From the NCBI GenBank assembly GCA_944472155.2, contig OX235273.1, forward strand, positions 36,119,204 through 36,183,203: a stretch of 64,000 bases of DNA. Direction: 5' to 3'. Positions 10,737 to 22,135 of this stretch are shown here, piece by piece. Made by a program: the position numbers and the translations under genes. The stretch's first letter is position 1, and every line of letters begins with the position of its first letter. Under the pieces are notes generated by a model, which saw only the letters and a list, made by a program, of their open reading frames with translations, searched no databases and had not been told where the DNA came from. The stretch comes from Trichobilharzia szidati (lineage: Eukaryota > Platyhelminthes > Trematoda > Strigeidida > Schistosomatidae).

Positions 10737-11350
10737 TGTTCCTTTGGCTTCCGAGGGTAACATAGGGCTTCAGTAGCTCATTGCTATTTCACTTGTTTCT
10801 CTGAAGTCTTTTTATGCCCTGACTCTGTGTTTGTCAATAAGCCTCGGTTTTATCCTCACATGATCTCCTCCATTTCATCGTCGAGTGCCCAATTCGTCAT
10901 CCTCTCATTCCTGGATTCCACTCTATGACCACGATCGCGATGTCATTCAGCGGTCTCCCCAGTGTGTGTGTGTATGTGCCCGAACCGCCTTCATTTTCAT
11001 TGAACTTTTTATTGGGTATCAGATTCTTGGTTTGTTCGTTGACAGATTTCCTTGTCACTTATCCATTCTGGCCAATGGGATATTTCACTTCCAGTATCAA
11101 ACGATATTAGGTGTCTTTAGTCTACTTGAGATGATTTTGCTGACATTGTGTGCTGAATCCCTCAATCATAAAGCAGCGCTGACTGGCTTGAAGTTAGTGC
11201 TTAAAATTAGGATTTTGTTCCCAATGCTCATTGCAGTAGATGAAGGTCTGTCTTGCTTTATCAATCCTGACTGGCTTTGATGTCCTCATCTGTGACGTCT
11301 ACAATTCAAAAGATAATGCCTAAGTAAGTGAAACGGAAAAGCGAAATACT
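10737..11350 (-). mobile_element. RTE-like LINE fragment, 3' part, antisense
   Basis: It begins with the antisense RTE 3' end (GAGGGTAACATAGGGCTTCA) and runs back through the C-terminal region to the segment before YLGS. The copy is interrupted at 11351 by a forward RTE fragment and resumes at 11897. Confidence 0.7.
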
Positions 11351-11893
11351 CTTTCATCAACCTGAAACCAGTTTGTAAATCTTCTACACTCAGAATAAGG
11401 AACAAGATTTGCATTATCAAAACAAATGTCAAGTCGGTCCTTCTATACGGGTCAGAAACTTGCACCGCATGTCGAGCCAGTTGCAGACTTTCATCAACAG
11501 CTGCCACCTTCGTTGGCTCCATACTGCAGATCAAATGACCAGCCAGAAAGAATTAGTAACAAGAGACCGTGGGAACAAACCAACCAAGAGCCGATCGCTC
11601 AACAAATATGTAGGAGAAAATGAAAATGGATCGGGCATACACCACTGAGGAGGCCGTCGAATGATATCGCGCGCCAGGCCATCGCTCGAGTGGAATCCGA
11701 ATGGGAAGCGACGAGTGGGTTGTCGGTGAGAGGGTGACATGGAGGAGATCATGTGAGGAATAGATGAGAGATTATGGGCAATCATGGAGCCAGCCAGCTG
11801 AAGAGGACAGAAGAAAATAAAACAAAGTGGAGATGTGTTGTTGAAGCCCTATGTTCCACTCGGAATCAAAGGGAATAATAGTAATAATAAGGG
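11351..11893 (+). mobile_element. RTE-like LINE 3' fragment inserted in an antisense RTE
   Basis: Forward reading gives ACTCAGAATAAGGAACAAG, a LLYGSETC-like motif, TFINSCHLRWLH, SRSLNKYVGEN and the end AAGCCCTATGTTCCACTCGG with an (AAT)-rich tail. It is about 540 bp, 5'-truncated and frameshifted. Confidence 0.75.
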
Positions 11894-11896
11894 AAA

Positions 11897-12140
11897 CAAA
11901 CGGATTCCTTTAGATTACTCCAGTTAATATTTGGTTGTCTTGATCACCTCTGTTTTTCTCATTTTGTCCACCTGAAGTCCTGTCTTTACTGTCTTCTTCT
12001 TCTTCTTCTACTAATCTGTCAATTTTCATCTATATATATCTTCGAGTTTTTGCGACATGAGATAGAAACCGCCTGCAAAGTTCAGTTCTTCTAGAGTCTT
12101 CTTATCGGTTAAAACACATGCTTGAGATATTATTATTGGC
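11897..12140 (-). mobile_element. RTE-like LINE fragment, continuation of antisense copy
   Basis: This corresponds to the region between the RT palm and YLGS (a TGTCCACCTGAAGTCCTGTC linker, then GCGACATGAGATAGAAACCG). It continues the copy interrupted at 11351. Confidence 0.65.
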
Positions 12141-12770
12141 GGCTTTTCTTCGAAAATTTGCGTAAAAATTCAACAGAGAAAAAAGAAACTAGCTTAAGTA
12201 AATAAGAAATAACTTTTAAAAAATTGTGAGTTCCGTTTTGTATGTCTGTATGTTTGTGTGTATGATGGTATAGGTGCGGTAGTCAATGGTGGCAGCGGCG
12301 GGGAGGGGCGACGGAGTAGGCGAGAAGAGAGTCGATATCCAGGCAATCATTATTTAACTAATTTACTCATTATAGTAACGAGTTAAAAAGAAATGTATTG
12401 CATATATTTTATAAAATGCAGTCAGTCACACGGTGTATGAATAAGATTATTATTATCAGTTGTGTTTGAAATAGAAATGATTAAATGCTGTGTAATGCGT
12501 ATACTACCTAGTATGATGTACCCTCTCTCTGGTGTTTGGTGTTGACAAAAATAACTTCTATCAGTCAGCTTTGCAAGACAGTCAATAAAGCTAGGTGGGA
12601 AGGCTGTGGTGTTTTCTCAAATGTTTCGAGCGCTTCACAGAAATTTGAGCATGCGGTAGGGAGAGCATTCATCTAAAATAGTAGATACGTTATTTTCTAT
12701 AGTTTGGTTTGTAAGGGTTAGTTATGTTTATACGAGTTGATCACGGATTGATATCAGTTAGAGAACCATT
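12141..12770. other. No gene; local GC-rich patch
   Basis: 12275-12325 is an unusually GC-rich block (GGTGGCAGCGGCGGGGAGG) in AT-rich surroundings. It has no long open frame on either strand. No repeat family is recognised. Confidence 0.4.
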
Positions 12771-12771
12771 G

Positions 12772-13095
12772 AAAACCAGCCACCGGGAGTACTGGACAGC
12801 TGTTTCACCAGCTTAGTTTGAGGATCACCGACAGTACAGACCCACCACAAGGGGCTCGAATCCAGGACCTTCCAGTTACAGGGCAAGTCAGCTCGTATAC
12901 CATTCAGCCACCAAGACCCGATTCAATGGCCAGTCCATGAATTCTAACTTCTACCGATTCGTGATTTAGCGCGACCCCAACCAGTGTCATCGGAGGGACA
13001 TCAATCCTCACACGTGACATCTGGATGGACCTCACTGGTCACGACTTCTCACTAGAACCCCAGGAAACTCCATCCTGTACCAAGTCACTAGGTAA
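12772..13095 (-). mobile_element. SINE-D copy, antisense
   Basis: On the minus strand: AGTTAGAATTCATGGAC, a box A-like TGGCTGAATGG, a box B-like GGATTCGAGCCCC. Then stem I GTACTG, a mutated core, GAAACAGCTGTC, and the partner strand CAGTAC. Stem I and the cleavage side are preserved, but the CTGAAGA core is not. Confidence 0.7.
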
Positions 13096-13249
13096 ATAAT
13101 AATTATCCGTTGAGAGTACACAGATAAGGAAAATGCAAAATGTTTTTACACAGTGTGAATTAATGAGTTTAAGGAAACGTCTGATCAAAGAAACGTATTG
13201 TTGATATTCAACATAATACGTTAAATATTATTTGATATCCTGTAATTCC

Positions 13250-13452
13250 TTTGCATTCCAAGTGGAACATTGCTCTTCAGGCTACAGTTCTGAAGTTTTG
13301 GTAGCAATGGTTTTATTTTCACGCCCAATCTTCCCTCTTTATCGGCCTTACCATCGGCTTAGAGAGGTTTTAAGTAGTGTGTCAGCCGGGGGATTGAACC
13401 CCGGACTATATGCGTGTTTGCCAAGCGTTTTACCGCTGAACAACCGACGCAG
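13250..13452 (-). mobile_element. SINE-A copy, antisense
   Basis: The tail comes first (CCAAGTGGAACATTG), then CAATCTTCCCTCTT. The antisense head ends with GGGGGATTGAACCCCGG (box B) and ACAACCGACGCA (5' end). Confidence 0.75.
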
Positions 13453-13774
13453 ATAATACGTTGTGTTACTGAGTAAATGAGTCATCGATTTCGATGATTA
13501 CTATTATCATTGTTATTACTATTATTACCAGTAGTAGTAGCAGTGTGACGACAGAAAAGTGATAGTAGTTTGTCGCAGATTATTCATCTGACAAAATGAT
13601 GTATATTAACGGCGAAATGCATATACATTACATTGAAATCTCTATTTGCATATATTCTTCGTTTTGTGCCTCTCTTGTCTTCTTTTCATGCTTTCTGTAT
13701 GCTGTTTCACAAGAATTGGTCTTATTTTTCCTCGCATAAACTTAATCTGTCACTTCGCCACTCAATATTATTAT
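13453..13774. other. No gene; short (ATT)n-like tracts
   Basis: Contains an interrupted trinucleotide tract near 13500-13545 and unsupported short ORFs. No element is recognised. Confidence 0.5.
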
Positions 13775-14214
13775 TATTATCATTCCCTAAGGTTCCTAGT
13801 GGAACATTGGGCTTCAGTAGAAAATCTCCATTTCATGAAGCTTTCAACTGGCTCCACGATTGTCCATAGACTTTCATCTCCTCCTCACACGATCTTCTCC
13901 ATGCCGCCTTTAGGGACACCCATTTGGGTGTTTTTCAGGCGATTAACTTGTTGCCAGAACTCCTTGTTACTAGTCCTATCTGGCCATCTTTTATTAAGTA
14001 TGGAGTGGTGAGGTCTGTTGGTGAAAGTCGTCTATAACCTGTAGAAAATGGTTTCAGTGAAAGGCCAAGTCCCTGAACTATATATATATATATATAATCA
14101 CTGGCTGACTTGATATTAGTGTTGAGAATCGAAATCTTGTTCTTTGTGCTTGATGCAGTAAGATGTCATACACAAGGATTTCAGGTTATTTAATGTCTAT
14201 CTTACTTTTCCGAG
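13775..14214 (-). mobile_element. RTE-like LINE 3' fragment, antisense, left part of a nest
   Basis: Starts with the antisense RTE end (AGGTTCCTAGTGGAACATTGG) and runs back to the KIRIFN region. It is interrupted after TTACTTTTCCGAG at 14214. Confidence 0.75.
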
Positions 14215-14733
14215 GTCAAAAGCTCTCGGCTTGAAAAATAAGATCCGAATTTTCAACTTTAATGTGAAGTCAGTGCTACTGTACGGACCAGAGACTTGGC
14301 GCGTCATGAAGAGCACCTCGAACAAACTGCAGACATCCATCAACAGGTGTCTTCGCTCAATGCTACTCAAGATTAAATGGCCAGAAAAAACCAGCAGCAT
14401 GGAGGGATCTCTGGGAGCGAACCAACCAGGAACCGATTGTGAAACAAATAGGCAGGAAGAAATGGAGATGGATTGGCCATCCTCTGAGGAAACCATCAAG
14501 TGACATCGCTAGACAAGCCATTATTCGAGTGGAACCCGAAAGGGTAGCGGCGAGTTGGTCGTCAGTGCAAGGGTGACTTGGAGGAGGTCATTTGCAGAAG
14601 AGTTGGAAGCATGTGGGCAGACTTGGAGCCAGGTGAAAACTTTAGCAGAGAATCGAACGCAAATGGAGACGTGTGGCTGAAGCCCTATGTTCCTCTAGGA
14701 ATTAAAGGAAATAATAATAATTATAAATAATAA
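14215..14733 (+). mobile_element. RTE-like LINE 3' fragment, inserted with 13-bp TSD
   Basis: The forward copy starts just before KNKIRIFNFNVKSVLLYGPE, then KLQTSINRCLRSMLLKIKWP and REPIVKQIGRKKW-like motifs with frame changes. It ends with GAAGCCCTATGTTCCTC and an (AAT)-rich tail. Identical TTACTTTTCCGAG repeats at 14202-14214 and 14734-14746 flank it exactly. Confidence 0.88.
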
Positions 14734-14746
14734 TTACTTTTCCGAG

Positions 14747-15065
14747 CCTTTGATATCCTCATGTTTGCCGCCTAAATCTGTAACAAGTACTGCCCAAATA
14801 AGTGAAAGAAGTGCGTGTGTGTGTGTGACCTCGTTTAAATTCCTCGCGTTGATATTGGTTGGTGCTAGTGGTTGGTGTTGAGTGAAGGGTATCTTTCTTG
14901 TCTATGTTCACTTGAAGTCTTATCTTTGCTATCTAACTCTTCACTCTCCACAGTCTGTTTCATAATCTAGTCCACTGCAATCAAGAATAACTTCAGTAGC
15001 AATAGTAGACAGCCCCTTGCTTTATAATTACTCTTGTCTTCACTTCAAAGGCATCTTTAAAGATA
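14747..15065 (-). mobile_element. RTE-like LINE fragment, right part of the interrupted antisense copy
   Basis: Continues the 13775-14214 copy: YLGS-equivalent region, linker with TCTATGTTCACTTGAAGTC, and decayed RT end near 15060. A (TG)n expansion at 14814-14827 lies inside it. Confidence 0.7.
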
Positions 15066-15915
15066 TACACCCACACGCATACACACAATATACTACTCAC
15101 AAAATTTTGTCAGTAGGAAATGCCACACTGCTACTTCCACTATTTTAGTCAACTAGTCACACTTTTATTTTACTAAAAATGACATAATCACTTTTATTGG
15201 TATGTAAAAGTACAGTATTTGTTGCAAAGTAGAAATGAAGACAATAATAAAAACGTTGAAAAGAAGGTCTAAACAATTATTATTATGATTCTGTTTGCTT
15301 AGATAAACAAAATAATTAATTGTTTCTTCATTTTGGTTGACTTTTATGGAAATGAGACAGAAATAAAGTAGAGGTAAACAACAATAAAATAAGCAAATAA
15401 AAAAATAACATAAATTTAAACTCTATTCTAGACTCTGAACAAACGTATTGTATTATGAATGTCACTGTGTCAGTTAATGAAGAAATGAAAGTGGCGAATA
15501 ATAGCTGTAGTTATTGATGTTTTTTGTTTAAATCAGTTATTTCAAGGTCAACCACGATAACAGCTTACTTCACACACGCACACACTCTCGCTCGCTCACG
15601 CACAAATACAATCTCTTTTATTACTAATGGATAAACGCGAGGAAGTATTACTAAAAAAATGCTTTTTAAATGGAATTTTTTTATAAATTTATTTATATTC
15701 TGTTTCTCTGTTGAATATTATTTATTGTTCAAGACTTTATATTAGATAGTTTAGTATTTCTGAAACAGATTTCTTTTAATGTAGTGTTGAGATGATCATT
15801 GTACCACTTGAGATATCTTCGAATGCGTGTCTTTTGGATTGCTTGTAGTGTACTTGAGGAGTGAGTGATTCAAGTTTGGTGAGAAACACATGCATTTAAC
15901 AGATGTGACCTTGAA
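15066..15915. other. No gene recognised
   Basis: Very AT-rich sequence with a CA/CT-rich patch at 15570-15605. No element is recognised. Confidence 0.5.
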
Positions 15916-15919
15916 ATAA

Positions 15920-16060
15920 AAGAGAAGATTTGTAGCTCAGGTGGATGATTTGCAATTAGTAGTGTTCTCTAAGCTGGTTGGTTTAGTTGCGCAGCTTTCG
16001 TTGTCCCTCTGCTGGACAACATCTTCAGCGAAATTTTTAGCATAAAGTGAACTGATTTAA
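15920..16060 (-). mobile_element. PLE-II 3' end with hammerhead-like motif
   Basis: On the minus strand: CTGAAGA, the stem GTTGTCC/GGACAAC around an AGCAGAG-type loop, then GAAAGCTG and CCAGCTTAGAGAACAC. It matches 20770-20870, where the same sequence ends a PLE-II insertion. The two copies differ by a paired change in the stem. Confidence 0.55.
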
Positions 16061-18190
16061 ATTTTCCATGAGTGACAGAATTGCATCTCCTGGTAACCAT
16101 CTTTACAGAAGTTCAGCAGTTCAAATTGCCACTCAAAGGTGGGTGAAATAGAGAAAGAGGAGCAATCCAAAAGAACCTGGAAAAAGTGTATTGCATATAG
16201 AGGAGATTACAAAAAGTGGATGTATCTCGGCCACTGGGAATGCTTCTCTCCTATATCGTTCTGAACATCAAGAGGACCCAAACCACCTACTTACATATGT
16301 GGGTGAAACTAATCGTCAAAGACTTCATGGATGGCTTGCAGGTCTTGAATTTCACTTAAATACGGCATCGCCAGTACAATCTTTCATAAATTCCACTAGC
16401 GAATGGAAAAGGGGGTGGGGATAAATAGCTTACGAATAGTTTTCAGTAAATTAAATCAAACATTATTTCTACCCCTGGCGTAAATCTGAATTATATGTAA
16501 AGATTTCAAAAGCACATGCATCACTGGCTGATTTCGTCTCCAATACAATACAATTCAAATCACTATGAAAATATTAAGCTACCTCAAAATTTTGTCTCTG
16601 TGACCCATAATATTATTTTTGGTTTTTGATATAAATATACTTTTACCATTGCTGGCTATAATACTATAATAGTTATAGACTGATGATACGACCCTGTAGA
16701 CTCTTAGATCTATCCGGCTAATTCTTTAGCAAAAATTATGCCTATAGACAGTCGAAACAAAATACCTATGAGTAAACGTGAAAAATAATAAATGAAATTG
16801 GATCGTTGACAAGTGGGAGCTTTTTTACTATCTCACATAACAGTCAAAAAAGTCAGTATGACCTCAACAAATTCAGTAAATTCATTAATAAGTTTAAACA
16901 GTCATCAACCAATGAGAATTCAACCTTCACAAAGAGTGGGAAATACAAAATAGCACGCCATGACTACACGATAACTGCAAAATATAAGTATTTAAACCTA
17001 ATAGGAGCAAGAAGATAGACAAAATTAAGAACATAAATAGAATTGTAGGACCTGAGTAAGAAATTATTAAGAAAAAAATACAATTTTTTGATCAATTATT
17101 TCTTTCCTTCTGAATATCTGACAGGAAGCTTTAATTTGCACCTATACACATGGCTGAATGCTTAGTCATCAGAATTGGGTGGCATTATCAATACTGCCTC
17201 TCTTCATGACTAAGTGTAATTCCCTGTAACTCCCAATAACTATTATTCAAAGTAAACTAAAATGACTAAATTTCCTGCCTTTTATCGCATGTCATTGGTT
17301 CAGTTGGTAGATTGATCAGCAACCATGCATGTTGTTCACTTTCGATTTCCAGCCGACGCACTCCTAAGCAAGCCTCTCTTAGCAGGTGTTAAATCCGGTA
17401 CAGAGACAGTGTCTGTCTGTCTATCTATCTATCTGCCACACTATCTATCTATCTATCTATGACACGTACGAGTCCATATTTGATTTGTTTTCAGGCCTCA
17501 CAAAAAATTGTACACAATAATTGATTTAAGTGAAAATTCCTTAACTTATGTCACACTAGTATATCATAAAAATGAGAAGAAAGCATACCAATATATATAA
17601 TCTATAAACAAAACATAAATATTTTCAAGAAAAATTGTATTCATTTATGACATTTTGCAAGTTAAACAAATCAAACATTCAGTAAATGTTAAATATATTC
17701 ATTGTCCAATAAAAGCAAATAAATAATAAAGAAGATGATCTGATTGTTTAATTTATTACTAGTAGTCTGAATTTACTTTTTCTAAGGCTCCATTTTTAAA
17801 AATATAAAGAACGAAGGGATAGTGGTTGATAGACAGACAGGTAGATGGATAGATTGACAGACACACCACACGTACACGCACAAATATAAGGCTATGAAAA
17901 GGGCATAAAAACAGGCATGGCGAGGGTGGCGTTTGATGAGTGCTAGTAATGATTAATGATGAGCGATAAATAACGCCGGAAAATAATAATAAAACTGAAA
18001 AATTGAAAAAAATAATTAATATTTGTTTTCTTTGTTTTTCTAAATGGCTTTAATTGTTTTGTTTATGTTTACAAGTTGTTTATCATTGTGTTACTAGTTT
18101 GATGATTTGTTCCAGATGTTTGAATGACTGTCAGGCGTGTATCTACTAAATAAAATGTATGGTGTGTTTACGTCTCAGGCATAATTTCTA
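16061..18190. other. No gene recognised; unassigned ORFs and microsatellites
   Basis: ORFs at 16191-16424 and 16806-17018 show no family motif I know. A (CTAT)n microsatellite lies at 17405-17460. 17290-17370 distantly resembles a SINE-A head (GCCGACGCACTCCTAAGC). Confidence 0.4.
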
Positions 18191-18224
18191 AAAAAAATAA
18201 TAATAATTTTCGATTAATTCCATA

Positions 18225-18400
18225 TGCGCCACTGGTGGTCCAATCGTAGGACGTTCACCAAACACGTAGGAGTTCTGGGCACGAAACTCAGCGGGTAAAG
18301 AAGCAAGGTTAGGCATAACGTCACCCCTACTGAAACTTTCAGGATTAAAGCTTGAGGCCTTGTGTTCCACACGAAACTCAAACAAATGGAAAAAAAAAGA
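18225..18400 (+). repeat. Degenerate SINE-A-like copy
   Basis: The order of a head-like part, then GGTAAAGAAGCAAGGTTAGGC, ACTGAAACTTTCAGG and CTTGAGGCCTTGTGTTCC follows the SINE-A body and tail. The head is strongly diverged. Confidence 0.5.
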
Positions 18401-18709
18401 AGACGAATTCATCTCCCTTTTTCATCGATGTGGATTCTGTCACAAATCACAAACCAGTTAGAGAAAATTAAATCTTAATTTTGAAAATTAATCCACACGA
18501 AAAACTCATAATCTAAATATCGATCTCCAGCACGTTGGTTGTTTTAAGATGAACTTCCTAAAACTGTCCTGAGAAATTGTCGCTATTGGAGAGGGTAGGA
18601 TGTCGACTTTCTCAAAGCGATGAAGTGGATGCCATTTGAAAGCATTAATTGACGATACACACCATATCACGAGAGTACTGTAGTTAAACTTCAAGCGTCA
18701 TTGAATTCC

Positions 18710-18860
18710 CAGCCTAAAGTAGCTGAATGGTTAACAAACTTCGCCTTGTAACTTGAAGGTCTCGGTTTCGATCTCCAATGGGTTTGTGAGTGCAAACTGC
18801 AAAAGAGTTTGAAATTTGGACGAAACAACCGTCCAGTGAAAAAGCCCAAATAATACCCAC
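18710..18860 (+). mobile_element. SINE-D copy, degenerate
   Basis: A box A-like TAGCTGAATGGTTAAC, GCCTTGTAACTTGAAGGTC, a box B-like GGTTTCGATCTCC, then ATTTGGACGAAACAACCGTCCAG. The ribozyme core is altered, but the 3' side of stem II, GAAAC and the cleavage region remain. Confidence 0.65.
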
Positions 18861-19194
18861 TTTAGAGGTGAAAAATTCCTCATAGTTCTTACGTCTTATG
18901 ACTTTACATACGCCAGAGAACCTATGTGAAAGAAAGCTATACAACACACACAGGGACTTATCTTCACGACCGCCAGTAATTTAAGAGGACTTGCTACTTC
19001 CTTAAGGCCAAGTTAAACTTTAAGCACCACTAACTAACTACCAATCAGCAAATGACCTCGAAAGCACCAATCACGTGAAGGAGGCATTTTTGTGTATGGA
19101 ATACATATATTTATGAAAAAAAATGCATAAAAATTGTAGAGAAGTGTTACAGAGGATATCTTCTTCTCACATATGGTAAAAATAGCTCTCAGAG

Positions 19195-19400
19195 TACAAT
19201 TCCATTGTAGGCAAAATTTATTTTGATAAAGTCTCATAGTGTAATGCAGTAATTTTTCCTGAGCAATAAATTGTGCTCGAAACGTGGTCATCAGTAAATA
19301 TTACTGTCTAACAAACACTGTGAGACTTTATCAAAATTAATTTTACCCGTAATGAAATTATACTCTACCATAATGCATAAGTTCTATTCTTATATCAACA
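19195..19400 (+). mobile_element. PLE-II terminal (pLTR-like) palindrome
   Basis: Inverted copies of TTTATTTTGATAAAGTCTCA and its reverse complement flank GTGCTCGAAACGTGG. The right half matches 33775-33885 and 39055-39165, which lie at PLE-II boundaries. No coding sequence is left. Confidence 0.55.
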
Positions 19401-19437
19401 GAGTAATTTAACCACATTCTATGCGTGTAATTATTTA

Positions 19438-19600
19438 GGTCTTCTAACCCTAACAATAACCCTGATTTTTCCTGAACCTAACCCTAACATGAAAATATCC
19501 CTAAACTAACTGTAATTTAACTCGAACTAACCCTAATGTCGCCTTTATTAGGTTAACCTAACGCTAACTTGTTCTTGGCTTAAAGCGTAACTTAATCTTT
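19438..19600. repeat. Degenerate telomere-like repeats (CTAACCCTAA)
   Basis: Repeated TAACCCTAAC, AACCTAACCCTAAC, AACTAACCCTAAT and AACCTAACGCTAAC units with drift. The plus strand carries the C-rich form of TTAGGG. Length and divergence argue for an old interstitial tract, not a chromosome end. Confidence 0.8.
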
Positions 19601-20024
19601 TCCAAACCTAAGCTGAAACTTGCCAGATATCCCATTTAACAGCACAACGCTTCGATGAGCATATTTTATTGATGATGGCAGCATTATATGCCAGGTCTCA
19701 CCAACTTGCTCAGTGGTCGATTCAAGGTCATTGGTGCGGTCGTACTCCATTGGTAGTTGTTAGGGGTGCGTAAAGTTTAACTTGGCCTTCCACCTTTGTA
19801 GCCAGTCACTGATTTAAAATGTTGCTTTGAATTTTGGTCGTTTGCCATCAATTTACATCTATATACTACTTATAAATCTTGTCCATAGTGTACACGCCAC
19901 TGACTACACAACGAAGTTGCTCGAAGTTCTAGTGGAAAGTCGTGACCAGCTGGGTCCACCGAGGTGAATAGTAGGACAAGTGCTCAACGATAACATTAGA
20001 TAGATGATTGCGTTATATGTTACA

Positions 20025-21055
20025 AATTGACAGAAGTTACAATTCTTTGGTGTAGCCTTTGACCTCCGTTTCGGTGACCGTGAATGGTCAACTAGCTAAC
20101 CTTGTAATCTTAAGGTTTTGAGATTGATCCTTTGTAGTGGGGTGCTGAGGGGTCCCAAATAAGGATGAACCCACTATCCAGCAGTACTGCCTGCTGGTTT
20201 TCAATGATTTTCTAACTGGAGCCGTTTCGTCCTAGTTTAGGTTTCATCAGCACTACACACTCATTGGGTTTCGCACTCAGGACCTTCAGGTTACAAGGCA
20301 GGCTTCTAGCCAATCCAGACACTAGTACTACTGCGAAAAACTACATTGGCCAAAGTGGACGGCCCCTTGGTCTTCGTATCCACGAACATAAGCTAGCCGT
20401 CAAAAAACATGACATCCACTCCATCATATCACTACATACAGACAACCACGGGCATCAATTCGATTGGGACAATGTTCAAAAATTAGACAGAGGAAACAAC
20501 AAAAATGCTAGAGAATTTTTAGAAGCTTGGCAATCCAGTGAATGATCAATCCATGGACACATCGAGATAGACAAAGTTTATCAATCAATAAGAAAGAAAC
20601 CTCACACACAAAGGGTCAAAGTTCAAGTCAAAGAAACAATCAGCTTCAATACAAGTAGCCTAGAGGGTGCGAAAACACACACAATCACGATGTTCAAAGT
20701 CACCAGGATAGATGACTAATAAACTCGTGGAGAAATCTAAAAGCTGACTTCAACAAATTGAAGTATGCACTGAAGATGTCACCCAGTAGGGTAATGAAAG
20801 CTTCTCAAATAAACCATCCAGCTCAGAGAACACAACCACATCAGAATCATCCACCTGAGTGAGCTACAAATCTTCTCCATCATATCTAGACACTAGTACC
20901 CTACTCAATGACCCATGAATCCTACCTTTTACCAGTTCGTGACTTTAACATGACCATCAGCCAATGTCATCGCTGGCGAGTATTTGTCCTCACCCCTGAC
21001 TTGATGAGTCCAAAACTAAGACGAAACAGCTGTCCAGTACTCCCTAGTATTAATT
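20025..21055. repeat. SINE-D pair, tail to tail, split by a PLE-II
   Basis: The forward copy (20025-20220) has head, box B-like part, then GTGCTGAGGGGTCCC. It abuts an antisense copy whose ribozyme part is at 20222-20260 and head at 20270-20316. That copy is interrupted by the PLE-II at 20329 and resumes at 20900-20985. 20995-21055 is a forward ribozyme end: stem II GTCCAAAACTAAGAC, GAAACAGCTGTC, CAGTAC. Confidence 0.6.
20329..20887 (+). mobile_element. PLE-II fragment with GIY-YIG domain, flanked by 12-bp TSD
   Basis: The open frame encodes a 5'-truncated GIY-YIG endonuclease: KNYIGQSGRPLGLRIHEHK, then GHQFDWDNVQ and a REFLEAW segment supplying the acidic residue. A stop follows at 20543, and the likely native reading continues as HIEIDKVYQSIRKKP. 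The 3' UTR ends with the hammerhead-like motif at 20768-20830. Perfect AGACACTAGTAC repeats at 20317-20328 and 20888-20899 bound the insertion. Confidence 0.8.
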
Positions 21056-21685
21056 ATATGCGCTTTGTTGTGGTTTTTCGTTGGTCAAACTTCCTCCAGA
21101 GTGAATTCAATCTTAATAGACTGGTCTTCAAGTAGCATGATGTTTGTTAGGCCAGAAAATATAAAACCACAGGGATTCTTTTTTCGTTTTTTGCCTGACA
21201 ATCAGAAATCCACTTACTTTGTTTCTAAAGATCTCTTAAAGATCCAACTAATGTCGTTAATGTCTACTGAATACCAGACGTGATTATATCAAGAATGGGA
21301 GAAACATTTTTGGTTTTTTACTACAAACTTCAGATGGGTGTAGGGAAAAGTTATGTCAATAAAATTTGTATTGTTGATTGATTAGGTAACTTCTAATAGG
21401 GAGTTAGCGCACAGAAATCCACACACATATGCACACACACACGCACACGCGCACCTACACAAATGAACACACACATAAATTGGATTAATTTATCTCCACT
21501 GTCATCTAGTTGTTGGCAGATAGTAGTTATTTATCAGCAGACAATGTAAACATCATAAGAGCCTAAAAAGAGAAAAATGTGAATACCTTTCAAGATTATT
21601 ATTATTATTATCTTTACTGACGTATTTTATATATATATATATGGTTGTATATGGGGATTGATTATATAACCGCCTACTTATAAAG
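21056..21685. other. No gene; CA-rich and AT microsatellites
   Basis: A (CA)n-rich tract at 21420-21475 and (AT)n at 21628-21642. The short ORF at 21065-21283 has no family motif. Confidence 0.5.
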
Positions 21686-21689
21686 CATA

Positions 21690-21865
21690 TTTATAGGGGA
21701 ACATAGGCCTTCCAGGCACCACATCTCTTCCTGATCATACGATCTCTTCCACGTTACCCTCGAGTAGAAGGCTTAGTTATTGTTTCCTTTTCGGGTTCCA
21801 CTTGATGGTCTGCTAGGCGTATGATGCCATTCATTGGTTTCCCCAGTGGAGAGGAATGATAAACG
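21690..21865 (-). mobile_element. RTE-like LINE 3' end fragment, antisense
   Basis: ACATAGGCCTTCCAGGC, ATACGATCTCTTCCACG and TTTTCGGGTTCCACTTG are the antisense C-terminal end (a WNPKGKR-like motif in other copies). Confidence 0.65.
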
Positions 21866-22135
21866 CTCAATAGAATGCGAATGCACTGTGATCTGTTAAT
21901 CTTTTCCAAACATTTTGGTTAGTTATTATTACATCGTGCTGTGTACACAAGAATCAGACAGACATCACAGACGGAAGAAGTTGGAAGAAAGTTGTTTCTA
22001 GGCAACCTGGGTTCAACTACTATAGGCAGCACAGATGAGGATGTTGAAACCAGTCAGGATTGGAAAAGCAGTGTAGAAATCTACTGTACTCAGCATAAGG
22101 AACAGGATTTGAACTTCCAAAGCTAATGTCAATTT

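Larger units (their letters stand above)
18995..19795. repeat. Inverted-repeat-bounded segment with telomere-like interior (first copy)
   Basis: 19010-19065 and 19725-19795 are inverted copies sharing ATTGGTAGTT and TAAAGTTTAACTTGGCCTT. Between them lie a PLE terminal palindrome (19195-19400) and degenerate telomere-like repeats (19438-19600). A similar arrangement occurs at 50230-50870. Confidence 0.55.

Noticed and set aside
13646..14011. Hydrophobic membrane protein ORF
   Set aside because: It overlaps the antisense RTE 3' end, is T-rich and has no signal or family motif.
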